Below are positions 25,357 through 32,690 of a stretch of DNA of 64,000 nucleotides, in pieces. Source of the DNA: Bacillota bacterium (GTDB lineage: Bacteria; Bacillota; Clostridia; Acetivibrionales; JANLFN01); the NCBI GenBank assembly GCA_023397675.1, contig JAEWTV010000070.1, positions 1 to 64,000 of the forward strand. The letters are read 5' to 3'. The notes beneath the pieces were generated by a model, which did not search any database, was not told the DNA's origin, and saw nothing but the letters and a program-made list of their open reading frames with translations. The position numbers and the translations under genes were made by a program. Every line of letters starts with the position of its first letter. The first letter of the stretch is position 1.

Positions 25357-26751
25357 TTATAATTTATTTACAAGCTCCTTGAACGTATTTCCCCTCTCCT
25401 CAAAGTTCCTGAACATATCAAAGCTTGTGCTTGCAGGTGACAGAATTACTATGTCCCCCGGTTTTGCGCATTCATAAGCCGTTCTTACAACCTCTTCATA
25501 GGTAGTACACTTTATTACAGGAATATCTCTGCCTTCTCCAGTCTTTGCGATTTCATCCTTCAGGGCCTGTTCAATTTTTGGAGCTGTAGCTCCTATCAAT
25601 ATAAGGGTTTTAACCTTTCTTGTAATAACCTCTCCTATTGCATCGTAAGGTATGCCTTTATCCTTGCCCCCTGCAATAAGTATCACCTTCTGATTGAAGG
25701 AGTTAAGCCCTGCGGTAGTTCTTGAAGGGCTGCTGGCAATAGAGTCATTGTAATACTTAACGCCGTTAAGCTCCCTTACAAGCTCAATTCTATGTTCAAC
25801 GCCCTTGAAGTTTATGGCAACCTTTCTTATTGTTTCAGGTGAAACATAGCCTTCTACTGCTGCTATTGCTGCAAGATAGTTTTCTATATTATGTACACCA
25901 GGAATACTTATTTCATCCGTTGCTACAATTTCTTTAACATTTCCTTCGGTAATGAGCACAAGCTTTCCATCCCTAATGCATGCGCCTTCATCCAAACTGT
26001 TCAATCTGCTGAAGAAAAATGCTTTAGTCTTAACTTCTTTTGATATACCCCTTGTAATCAGGTTGTCATAGTTAAGAATTACTCTACCCTCTGTTTGGTA
26101 TTTGTATATGTTTTTCTTTGCTTCATAATATTCTTCAACTGATTTATGGATATCAAGATGGTTTGGTGACAAGTTAGTTATTACCGCAACATCTGCACTC
26201 TTTTTCATTGTGTGAAGCTGGAAGCTGCTCAGTTCAACTATTACCTTATCTTTGGAACTGATGTCATCAATCCTGTCAAGCAGCGGAGTCCCAATATTAC
26301 CTCCAAGCCAGCATTTGTAGCCCTGTTCTTTAAGCAAATTATAAATTATGGTTGTAGTTGTGGTTTTGCCGTCACTTCCGGTTACTGCAAATATCTGAGC
26401 CGGGCAAAGATCAAAGAATACTTCCATTTCAGATGTAAGCCTTGCTCCGTTATTGCAGGCTTCAACCAACTCAGGCAGGTCATATCGCATGCCTGGAGTT
26501 CTGAAAATCAGATCAAAACCTTCTTTCAGTTTTCCAAGATAGCCTTCTCCCAGGCTGTACTTTAAATCAAGCCCTTTAAGCTGGCTTAGCATGGGCGCAA
26601 GCTTCTCTTCCCCGTTCTTGTCAAAAGCTGTTATATCCGCTCCAAGACCATGAAGATATTTTATCAATGGTGTATTACTTATTCCAATTCCAAGCACTGC
26701 AGCCTTTTTCCCTTTTATATAAGCTTTAAATTCATCAAGTTTTGTATTCAA
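25357..26751 (-). CDS. murD: UDP-N-acetylmuramoylalanine-D-glutamate ligase
   Basis: Adds D-glutamate to the peptidoglycan precursor in the cytoplasm. The 464-residue Mur ligase has the ATP loop GSDGKTTTTTI near residue 112, the N-terminal GIGISN UDP-binding loop, the central NLSPNHLDIH with metal-binding His, and C-terminal AGGKDKG and LSPASTSFDMF. It starts at TTG with GGAGG seven bases upstream. It is separate from the main division cluster, which is unusual for murD; a second murD elsewhere cannot be excluded. Confidence 0.95.
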   Translation of the reverse strand: MNTKLDEFKAYIKGKKAAVLGIGISNTPLIKYLHGLGADITAFDKNGEEKLAPMLSQLKGLDLKYSLGEGYLGKLKEGFDLIFRTPGMRYDLPELVEACNNGARLTSEMEVFFDLCPAQIFAVTGSDGKTTTTTIIYNLLKEQGYKCWLGGNIGTPLLDRIDDISSKDKVIVELSSFQLHTMKKSADVAVITNLSPNHLDIHKSVEEYYEAKKNIYKYQTEGRVILNYDNLITRGISKEVKTKAFFFSRLNSLDEGACIRDGKLVLITEGNVKEIVATDEISIPGVHNIENYLAAIAAVEGYVSPETIRKVAINFKGVEHRIELVRELNGVKYYNDSIASSPSRTTAGLNSFNQKVILIAGGKDKGIPYDAIGEVITRKVKTLILIGATAPKIEQALKDEIAKTGEGRDIPVIKCTTYEEVVRTAYECAKPGDIVILSPASTSFDMFRNFEERGNTFKELVNKL

Positions 26752-26866
26752 TGATTTGCCTCCAATATCATGTTAATGTATGGCTTGACAGATTTTACAC
26801 TTGCACTTTTACCTCAATAATTATAGCATAAATTACAACTATATATTAAATTATATAATTTGCCAC

Positions 26867-26895
26867 TTGCTTTTCAAGTCTTTTTCTAGTAAAAT
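26867..26895 (+). promoter_or_regulatory. Promoter of tRNA-Leu
   Basis: TTGCTT (26867-26872), 17-base spacer, TAAAAT (26890-26895); about 33 bases before the mature tRNA. Confidence 0.6.
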
Positions 26896-26927
26896 ATTTA
26901 TTGCACTTAAGAAACGCCTTATTTTAT

Positions 26928-27014
26928 GCGGATGTGGCGGAATTGGCAGACGCGCTAGTTTCAGGTACTAGAGCTCGCAAGGGTGTGCAGGTTCAAGTCC
27001 TGTCATCCGCACCA
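26928..27014 (+). tRNA. tRNA-Leu (anticodon CAG)
   Basis: An 87-base class II tRNA with long variable arm. The acceptor stem GCGGATG/CATCCGC is perfect, the anticodon stem CTAGT/ACTAG encloses loop TTCAGGT with anticodon CAG, the T loop reads GTTCAAGTC, and CCA is encoded. The last 22 bases recur at 27189-27210, so the gene may be an integration site. Confidence 0.97.
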
Positions 27015-27053
27015 AAAAGCAATTAGGGGTCCACCCTTAATTGCTTTTTTTTG
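27015..27053 (+). terminator. Terminator after tRNA-Leu
   Basis: A 13-bp stem beginning AAGCAATTA with loop TCCA and a run of eight T. Confidence 0.9.
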
Positions 27054-27060
27054 TTGTTCT

Positions 27061-27210
27061 TCGAGACGGGACTTGAACCTGTGAAGGCATGAGCCGTTCA
27101 GAAAACGTGCTAAATGCACGTTTTTAGGCGAGTGTGCCGAAATGCACGAGCATGAGGCGGTAGTATGCGAGCAAAGCGAAGCATACGGTCAAGTCCTGTC
27201 ATCCGCACCA
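27061..27210 (+). other. Duplicated tRNA-Leu 3' end and inverted T-arm remnant
   Basis: Bases 27189-27210 repeat the last 22 bases of the tRNA exactly, including CCA, without the rest of the gene. At about 27066-27084 an inverted, diverged T-arm (reverse complement holds AGGTTCAAGTCCCGTC) is seen. Between them lies the hairpin AAAACGTGC/GCACGTTTT (27102-27124). This looks like the scar of one or more tRNA-targeted insertions. Confidence 0.65.
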
Positions 27211-27242
27211 AGGGCTTCGGGATATTCCCGAAGCCCTTTTGT
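27210..27242 (+). terminator. Terminator-like hairpin
   Basis: AAGGGCTTCGGG paired with CCCGAAGCCCTT, followed on the plus strand by TTGTATTT. It may be carried over with the duplicated tRNA end. On the minus strand it lies just past the lipoprotein gene. Confidence 0.75.
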
Positions 27243-27260
27243 ATTTATAAGTTTCTTAAT

Positions 27261-28127
27261 CTATTGCTGTATTGCAGTTACTTTTCCATTATCAAAGTAT
27301 ATATATTTATTATTTGAATATACCCATTGTTCATAAGTACCATACTTTGTTGTGGTTTTATTAACTCTTACTGGATTTCCCCATTTTGAATTTTTTACTT
27401 CTTCTGCAGTCATTCCAATAAGTGGTTCAGATTTCTCACTTAATTCTTTTTGTTTTTGTTCATAGTATTTTGATTCCATTTCTCTTTTAATAATTTCCCC
27501 ATATTTATCATACCATTTTTCTTTTGGCAGCAAGCTAAGTTTTAAAGCATTAATTTCGTTTGAAAGTAATCCTTTATATTCCATTGAAACTTCTGCAAGA
27601 CTATAATCAACTAATTCGAGAATCCTTTCGTTAGTTTTAGGTTCAGCCATTTTTTGTATTTGATTTTTTGCATAAGCATAAGAACCAAGCGCAGTAAATT
27701 CGTCATCTTCTATTGATTTATTATTATAAAGAAATAAACCAATCTTTTTATTCACATCTTCATATTTTCCTAATTTAATTAAATTCAAAACTTCTTGTTT
27801 TAATAAAGAAATTTTCTCTTTTTGAGATTGATCAACTTCTTTTATTAGTTTCTTAATATCAGTAACATATGACGAATTTGGATATTCTTTAATTATATTA
27901 TTTAATATCTTTCTCGCGTCATCATATTGTGCAACTAATGGATCCATATCTAGTTTGGCTTCATCAATTAATCTTTTTATTTCCATATTTGATGTCTCTA
28001 TCGTAGTAATATTTTCAATATTATTTGTTAGTATTTCTGTTTTTGCTGTATTAGGCTGTTTTGAATTACAACCATTTAAAAAAATCAATAGCAAAATTAT
28101 GATATATAACTTTCTATTATTATTCAT
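27261..28127 (-). CDS. Lipoprotein with C-terminal BamE/SmpA-like domain
   Basis: A 288-residue exported lipoprotein: signal peptide with lipobox FLNGC (cysteine near residue 20). The middle is helical and rich in Lys/Glu, with a tetratricopeptide-like look (DDARKILNNIIKEYPNSSYVTDIKKLI). Residues about 235-286 resemble the SmpA/OmlA fold: PLIGMTAEEVKNSKWGNPVRVN then YEQWVYSNNKYIYFDNGKV. In Gram-positives such domains occur in envelope proteins of unknown role. It lies beside the tRNA integration scar and is markedly A+T-rich, so it may be acquired. Confidence 0.65.
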   Translation of the reverse strand: MNNNRKLYIIILLLIFLNGCNSKQPNTAKTEILTNNIENITTIETSNMEIKRLIDEAKLDMDPLVAQYDDARKILNNIIKEYPNSSYVTDIKKLIKEVDQSQKEKISLLKQEVLNLIKLGKYEDVNKKIGLFLYNNKSIEDDEFTALGSYAYAKNQIQKMAEPKTNERILELVDYSLAEVSMEYKGLLSNEINALKLSLLPKEKWYDKYGEIIKREMESKYYEQKQKELSEKSEPLIGMTAEEVKNSKWGNPVRVNKTTTKYGTYEQWVYSNNKYIYFDNGKVTAIQQ

Positions 28128-28280
28128 TCAACACCTCATTGTAAGCTTCTTTACATTAATTATTGTATTATTAGGTATTAATTCTTCATTATGTATAAAA
28201 ATTCCTCTTAAGATATCATAGTTTATATAATTTTTTGTAATACTCGGCAATAAAAACTATAATATATTCTTATTTAGGAA

Positions 28281-28810
28281 ACTTCATACCAAATCATGAA
28301 AAAGCATCGCTTTTAGTACGACACTAAAGGCTCTATCTACCCTACAAACCCATCATAACCACTACATAGCACACCCTCATCCCTTGCCCATTGAAAGCTG
28401 ATCTGGCAGGTACTGATGCAAACTTATTTTTAATTTAGTATCAATTAAATACTGATAAATTCTGCGAAGCCGCTACGTAATAACTTTGTTTACAAAGTTC
28501 GGTATAGCCACTTAATAAGCCTGCCCAGAAGGCGCTTGGTGGAGTGACTTAGAAGTTCCTGACTGCATTTATAAAGTCAGGTGAATTCGTCATGGATGAC
28601 GGATTCAGGTGGGTATGACAGGGATGTCATTGGAACCGACCTGACAATAGAAGGTATGCAGTCTTGGAAGTTCTGTCACGGAATCCGTCGCGCCCATCCC
28701 CTAGCCTCCGCGGCGAGCGGCGCCTTTTGCCCCGCTTTACGGCGCCGAAAAGCGGGATTATGTGGGGAACAGGTTTCGCCCCAGGAATATTCCGCCGTGG
28801 GTTAAATAAA
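28281..28810 (+). repeat. Hairpin-rich degenerate repeat, copy B
   Basis: Bases 28128-28280 hold no recognisable feature. From 28281 this stretch matches copy A (24085-24640): CATTGAAAGCTGATCTGGCAG (28395-28415) and the block from ACTTTGTTTACAAAGT (about 28482) through the CCCCGCTTTACGG hairpin (about 28728-28755), ending in the shared ACAGGTTTCGCCCCAG and half a CCGTGGGTT hairpin at 28792. The two halves stand in opposite relative orientation in A and B, with the breakpoint at the ACTTTGT palindrome. Reading frames across it are interrupted by stops. Confidence 0.55.
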
Positions 28811-28909
28811 AGAGTTGCTTTACTTTTCCTTGCATAATTTCCATATTATGTTTATAATGAATATGTAATAATAAGTCAGATTTTAGTTAGGTTATTTGTC
28901 TTTAAGATT

Positions 28910-28978
28910 CCTTCCAAGTGAATTCCTAAATATAGGGACGGTGACATTATAGTTGCAGCGGGGAATTCACAAGGAAGG
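28910..28978 (+). promoter_or_regulatory. Stem burying the ribosome-binding site of the 50-residue peptide
   Basis: 17-base arms (28910-28926 with 28962-28978) pair except for two central bases; the right arm ends in AAGGAAGG, the ribosome-binding site of the following ORF. Translation should be blocked in the full-length RNA. Type I toxin mRNAs use the same device. Confidence 0.6.
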
Positions 28979-28989
28979 GGGTGATTGAT

Positions 28990-29142
28990 ATGGATAACAA
29001 TTTCTATACCTACATCGGTTTATCCGTTGTCTGGATCTTGAAATACATATTCATACCAATAGGAGTTGCTGTATTAGCAGGAATTATAACTAATAGAGTA
29101 TTACATCCGAACCCTCAAAGACAAAAGAAAAAACGGTCTTGA
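28990..29142 (+). CDS. 50-residue single-span membrane peptide, type I toxin-like
   Basis: It starts MDNNFYTYIGLSVVWILKYI, has one long hydrophobic span (about residues 7-35) and ends in a basic tail NPQRQKKKRS. Size, one membrane span and charged C-terminus match the general pattern of type I toxins and holin-like peptides of Firmicutes, though I recognise no named family. AAGGAAGGGGG lies about ten bases before the ATG and is buried in a stem. A terminator follows. An antisense RNA is not evident by eye. Confidence 0.55.
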   Translation: MDNNFYTYIGLSVVWILKYIFIPIGVAVLAGIITNRVLHPNPQRQKKKRS

Positions 29143-29160
29143 AAAAGATCCGTTTTTAAA
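29127..29160 (+). terminator. Terminator of the small peptide gene
   Basis: AAAAACGG-TCTT paired with AAGA-CCGTTTTT (one bulged T), overlapping the stop codon. Confidence 0.7.
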
Positions 29161-29289
29161 ACAATACCCAACTAAACTCTGACTGCAACAAGTGTTACCG
29201 TCCCTTTTATTATATCACATATTTTACCAAAGTAAACGTTGTTTTTCAGTAACGTAGAAGTGTTATCATACATTAAAAACCTCCTTGCC

Positions 29290-29400
29290 CCCCAACACCC
29301 TACCGCATGCCTACCCATTGAAACTGATAAATACTACAAAGTTCGGCATAGCCACTCAATAAGCCTGCCCAAAAGGCGCTTGGTGGAATGGATTAGAGCC
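29290..29400 (+). repeat. Hairpin-rich degenerate repeat, copy C (short)
   Basis: Within the 437-base gene-free stretch 29143-29580. It keeps the order of copy B but with internal deletions: ACCCATTGAAA, then ACAAAGTTCGGCATAGCC, then AAGGCGCTTGGTGGA. The rest of the gap holds three scattered CTTCGGC words (about 29463, 29494, 29519) and nothing else I can support. Confidence 0.5.
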
Positions 29401-29580
29401 ATTCTGCAGACATCAATTCATTTCCCAAGAGGAAGCATGATTTTCAAGTTAAATACACCACCTTCGGCGCTGAAAATTGACTGACCACTATGTTCTTCGG
29501 CAATTGACATAATGCTGCCTTCGGCTATTCCACCGCCTATACTGCAAACATCACGCTGACCGCATAGACGAATTTTGCTT

Positions 29581-30285
29581 CTATAACAACCTTTGTTCTA
29601 TTTCAAATGCTAACTCTTTAGCCATATTCCGATTAAGATGCACACTGTCTATAGTTACTGACAAGCCTCTAATCCTGGAAATGATATTTGATAATGGTAA
29701 AAATGATGTAAATATAGTATCAATACTGATTCCAAGATTTGTTTTGCCAAAAAAATACGAACCCTCATTATGACCTTTTACTTCCTTTTCCAAAAAGCTT
29801 AAATCAAGGAATTGTATAGCGTATTTTTCAGCAAGTTCTATTATAACTGAATTGTATTTTTGCATATCATCATTAATCCTGAGTATACTGTTTTCAATCA
29901 ATGGCAAACCAATAATAGCAATTTCTTTGTTATGTTCAATCAACATTAAAAGTAACTCTTCATATTTTTCTTTAAACATTTCAATGTCTTTACATGGGAT
30001 ACAGCCAAGCATATTTCCTTTTATCTTTACAAGGAGCTTCCAGTAGCAGGAATGTCTTGTCAAGGTTGGCAGGAGAACATCATTAGTACCGATTTCAATA
30101 ATGTACCTGTCTACGTCATTGTACTTCTTATTGACCAGCATTTTCCGCACCCTATCTGAAGTGCCGAGTAACGTATCTCCCCCGACACCTTGATTAAGCA
30201 ATTTTCGTTTATTTTTAAGATATCTCCAGTAAGATACTCCAGGAATGCCTTGAGTCAGGCTGTCCCCAACGAATGCCGTTACCAT
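29581..30285 (-). CDS. SGNH/GDSL-family hydrolase
   Basis: A 234-residue esterase-type hydrolase without signal peptide. All family blocks are seen: nucleophile in FVGDSLTQG (Ser near residue 9), block II glycine NQGVGGDT, block III asparagine in IGTNDV, and the Asp/His pair in DSVHLN near residue 215. A central insertion of about 50 residues (CYWKLLVKIKGNMLGCIPCK region) is somewhat unusual. It is alone on its strand inside the accessory strip. Substrate unknown; relatives deacylate lipids or carbohydrates. Confidence 0.88.
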   Translation of the reverse strand: MVTAFVGDSLTQGIPGVSYWRYLKNKRKLLNQGVGGDTLLGTSDRVRKMLVNKKYNDVDRYIIEIGTNDVLLPTLTRHSCYWKLLVKIKGNMLGCIPCKDIEMFKEKYEELLLMLIEHNKEIAIIGLPLIENSILRINDDMQKYNSVIIELAEKYAIQFLDLSFLEKEVKGHNEGSYFFGKTNLGISIDTIFTSFLPLSNIISRIRGLSVTIDSVHLNRNMAKELAFEIEQRLL

Positions 30286-30458
30286 AAAAACTCCTCCCCT
30301 GAATTAACACATCACATTTTAAGACCGTTATAGTTGTTACAGGAAAAGCAATATAGCGTTTATTTGCATTAGCATATATTACTAATTATGTAAGACTATA
30401 ATATCATTTTTACTTTGATTGGAATAGTATTATGAGTTTTCGCCCCAGAAAATAGATA

Positions 30459-30478
30459 CCGTGGGTTGAAACCCACGG
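30459..30478. repeat. CCGTGGGTT-type hairpin, copy 5
   Basis: CCGTGGGTT and AACCCACGG arms with GA between. The preceding TTTCGCCCCAGAAAA (about 30437-30452) is the same word that precedes the hairpins ending repeat copies A and B. It marks the right edge of the repeat-rich strip. Confidence 0.6.
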
Positions 30479-30509
30479 CTACCAATACCAAGTCCACTAC
30501 GGGGATTAT

Positions 30510-31511
30510 TTAATCCGCCTTAAATACATTCTTAATCAATATCGAAATCGATCCGTCAGGATTGTTTATAAATTCAATCTTATCTTTATCCGAGTAGAAG
30601 TCGACCGGAAGATTTATCTCGATTCCTGAATCAGTAGTTATCTTCTGTGTCCTGAACTTCCTGTTGTAGATTTTCTCAGTAACCGGAATTGTATCCTTAA
30701 GCCCTGTTTTATTAATTTCACTCATGTATTCATCCTTTAACTCAGGATTGCTTCCAAAAACCGCATGTGCAATTTTAGGAACATTTATAACCTCAGACTC
30801 TTCAATACTATCCATTACTGCCTTTTTTATCTCAACCTTCTTATTTATATCATCTTCGAAATATTTTTTATTGAATTTTTCTGTGGCTTTATTGAACATT
30901 CTAACCCTTTCACTGACTGAAGCCTGACTTGAGCATTCAAGGAACAGCTGTGAGAAATAGTACATGTTCTCACCGTTTATTTCACATTTCTTTTCGATAA
31001 CCTTAACACTGAAATCATTAAAGTTTATAATGGCACATTCATCAATCTTTTGATTTTCGTTAGGTAGAGCAGTATTCTGTTTAATAATGGTATTAACTCT
31101 TCTTTCTCCATCTGTTTCGACATAGTGTATATAAGAGTTTTTATAATTAAATTTCAAAATAGCTAAACTTAACGAACTGTCTGCTTCAAAAGCACAAAAG
31201 AATAAATCTGAAGGGGATATCTCAACGTGTTTTTTCATTAATTCAAACATTTTTGAAGCCATTGTTTGGGTTGCTGTTATAAACTGATTGCTGTCTTGAG
31301 CCAAGTTTTCAAGCAGTCTTTTTACGGGACTGTTACTTTCTATGAAGTGTGCTGTTCTTATATTGTCATCGTCTAAAATCTTTTCTATATGCTTTTCGAT
31401 GAATTCTGTTATATCTTCTCCCTGTACATGTTCCTCCTCAGATAAAACAGGCATTTGAAGGTTACTGTCAAGTATATGCATAATCATTTTTTTAATTGAT
31501 ATTCCACTCAT
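30510..31511 (-). CDS. Nucleoid-associated protein, NdpA/NA37 family
   Basis: A 333-residue protein of the 37-kDa nucleoid-associated family, starting ISIKKMIMHILDSNLQMPVLSEEEH. The middle holds the acidic and aromatic strands common to the family (FFCAFEADSSLSLAILKFNYK; INFNDFSVKVIEKKCEING) and the end a beta-rich GIEINLPVDFY segment. Enterobacterial NdpA binds the nucleoid; in clostridia the function is not established. It is monocistronic, between the hairpin at 30459 and a divergent transpeptidase gene. Confidence 0.82.
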   Translation of the reverse strand: MSGISIKKMIMHILDSNLQMPVLSEEEHVQGEDITEFIEKHIEKILDDDNIRTAHFIESNSPVKRLLENLAQDSNQFITATQTMASKMFELMKKHVEISPSDLFFCAFEADSSLSLAILKFNYKNSYIHYVETDGERRVNTIIKQNTALPNENQKIDECAIINFNDFSVKVIEKKCEINGENMYYFSQLFLECSSQASVSERVRMFNKATEKFNKKYFEDDINKKVEIKKAVMDSIEESEVINVPKIAHAVFGSNPELKDEYMSEINKTGLKDTIPVTEKIYNRKFRTQKITTDSGIEINLPVDFYSDKDKIEFINNPDGSISILIKNVFKAD

Positions 31512-31666
31512 TTTTGTGCCTCACTTTGATATTGTTAAAAACTTTTTCCTGCCTTTAACATTATAAATTTATGTTTTCTTTTAAGCAAGAAAAAAGTACG
31601 ATTAAGGTTAGTCTTATGTAAACTTTATTCATTACGTTGAATAAAATATATCATGAGGTGATAGTT

Positions 31667-31999
31667 ATGTACTTTATAGAAATTGACACACGGAAACGTG
31701 TTCTGAAACTTTATAATAACAGAACCCTGATAAAACAATATCCTGTTGCAGTAGGAAAACCTTCCACTCCCACTCCTTTGGGCAAATGGACTATTACATA
31801 TAAAGGTTTATGGGGGGCTCAGTATGGCGGTCACTTCATGAGGCTCAGTATTCCCTGGGGTATATATGGCATTCATGGGACCGACAAGCCCTGGTCTGTA
31901 GGTCTGGCTGTCAGTCATGGCTGTGTACGGATGCACAGTTTAGATGCTGCGGAATTGTACAATATGGTCCCGATTGGTACTATAGTATATATCTACTGA
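31667..31999 (+). CDS. Small L,D-transpeptidase (YkuD domain)
   Basis: A 110-residue protein that is little more than the catalytic domain. The active-site motif is HGTDKPWSVGLAVSHGCVRM with nucleophile cysteine in SHGCVR near residue 88 and the upstream histidine in GIHGTD. It should make 3-3 peptidoglycan cross-links or attach proteins. I start at the ATG preceded by GAGGTG, ten codons inside the longest frame. No signal peptide or LysM domain is present, which is odd for an extracytoplasmic enzyme; export route unclear. Confidence 0.88.
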   Translation: MYFIEIDTRKRVLKLYNNRTLIKQYPVAVGKPSTPTPLGKWTITYKGLWGAQYGGHFMRLSIPWGIYGIHGTDKPWSVGLAVSHGCVRMHSLDAAELYNMVPIGTIVYIY

Positions 32000-32074
32000 T
32001 ATTTTTTATTTGCCTTCTTTCAAGTCAACATATTTATATAACCTTTTGAATAAATTATGGGTAATTGGGTCAAC

Positions 32075-32103
32075 TTGTTCATTTAGGCCCCTTATGATAG
32101 AAT
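32075..32103 (+). promoter_or_regulatory. Promoter of lemA
   Basis: TTGTTC (32075-32080), 17-base spacer, TAGAAT (32098-32103), about 33 bases before the ATG. Confidence 0.45.
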
Positions 32104-32135
32104 TATTTTACTATAATTTCTAAGGAGGTTATATT

Positions 32136-32690
32136 ATGCCAGTATTAACGTGGATTTTAATAGCTTTGCCGATCATCATTATTCTATGGGTGGTTATCTC
32201 ATACAACAGTTTGATAAAGCTTCGCAACGATTCTGAAGAAGCATTTTCAACAATCGATGTTTTCCTTAAAAAACGTTTTGACTTAATTCCAAACCTTGTT
32301 GAAACAGTGAAAGGATATGCTAAACACGAAAAAACAACATTGGAAAACATAACAAATGCACGTGCAATTGGAATAAAAGCAAGTTCTGCTGAGGAAAAGA
32401 TAAGTGCCGATAATATGCTGACTGGTGCACTAAAATCCCTCTTTGCACTTTCAGAAGCCTATCCTGACCTCAAGGCAAATTCTAACTTTAAGGAACTTCA
32501 GCAGCAGCTTGAAAAGGTGGAAGAAGATATTGCAAACTCCAGAAGATATTTTAATGCAGTTGTAAAAAGTTATAATATTAAGACTGAGGTATTCCCTTCT
32601 TCACTCATTGCCTCACTTTTCCATTTCACAAGAAAACCTCTTTATATAATTGGTGAGGAGCAGAGAGATAATGTCAAAATTCAATTTTAA
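32136..32690 (+). CDS. LemA family protein
   Basis: A 184-residue protein: one N-terminal membrane anchor (about 4-24) and a helical bundle. Family marks are YNSLIKLRNDSEEAFSTIDVFLKKRFDLIPNLVETVKGYA and EDIANSRRYFNAVVKSYN. LemA proteins commonly sit beside Gly-rich-tailed DUF2207 or TPM-domain proteins, as here. Function unknown; an envelope role is inferred. AAGGAGG precedes the ATG. It overlaps the next gene by 20 bases. Confidence 0.93.
   Translation: MPVLTWILIALPIIIILWVVISYNSLIKLRNDSEEAFSTIDVFLKKRFDLIPNLVETVKGYAKHEKTTLENITNARAIGIKASSAEEKISADNMLTGALKSLFALSEAYPDLKANSNFKELQQQLEKVEEDIANSRRYFNAVVKSYNIKTEVFPSSLIASLFHFTRKPLYIIGEEQRDNVKIQF

Larger units (their letters stand above)
28934..29205 (+). 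mobile_element. Small inverted-repeat cassette around a peptide gene
   Basis: Terminal inverted repeats of about 23-25 bases: 28934-28958 (starts AGGGACGGTGACA) and 29183-29205 (its complement starts AGGGACGGTAACA and both end GTTGCAG). The unit encloses the 50-codon ORF and its terminator. Repeats with GGGACGGT ends are common in clostridial genomes and have been linked to transposase-dependent small elements; no transposase is present here. The repeats could equally form long-range RNA pairing between the two ends of the transcript. Confidence 0.5.

Noticed and set aside
28581..28805. 74-codon plus-strand frame in repeat copy B
   Set aside because: Same reason as for copy A: shared repeat DNA rather than a conserved protein.
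29239..29484. 81-codon plus-strand frame over repeat copy C
   Set aside because: No ribosome-binding site and low-complexity composition across the repeat border.
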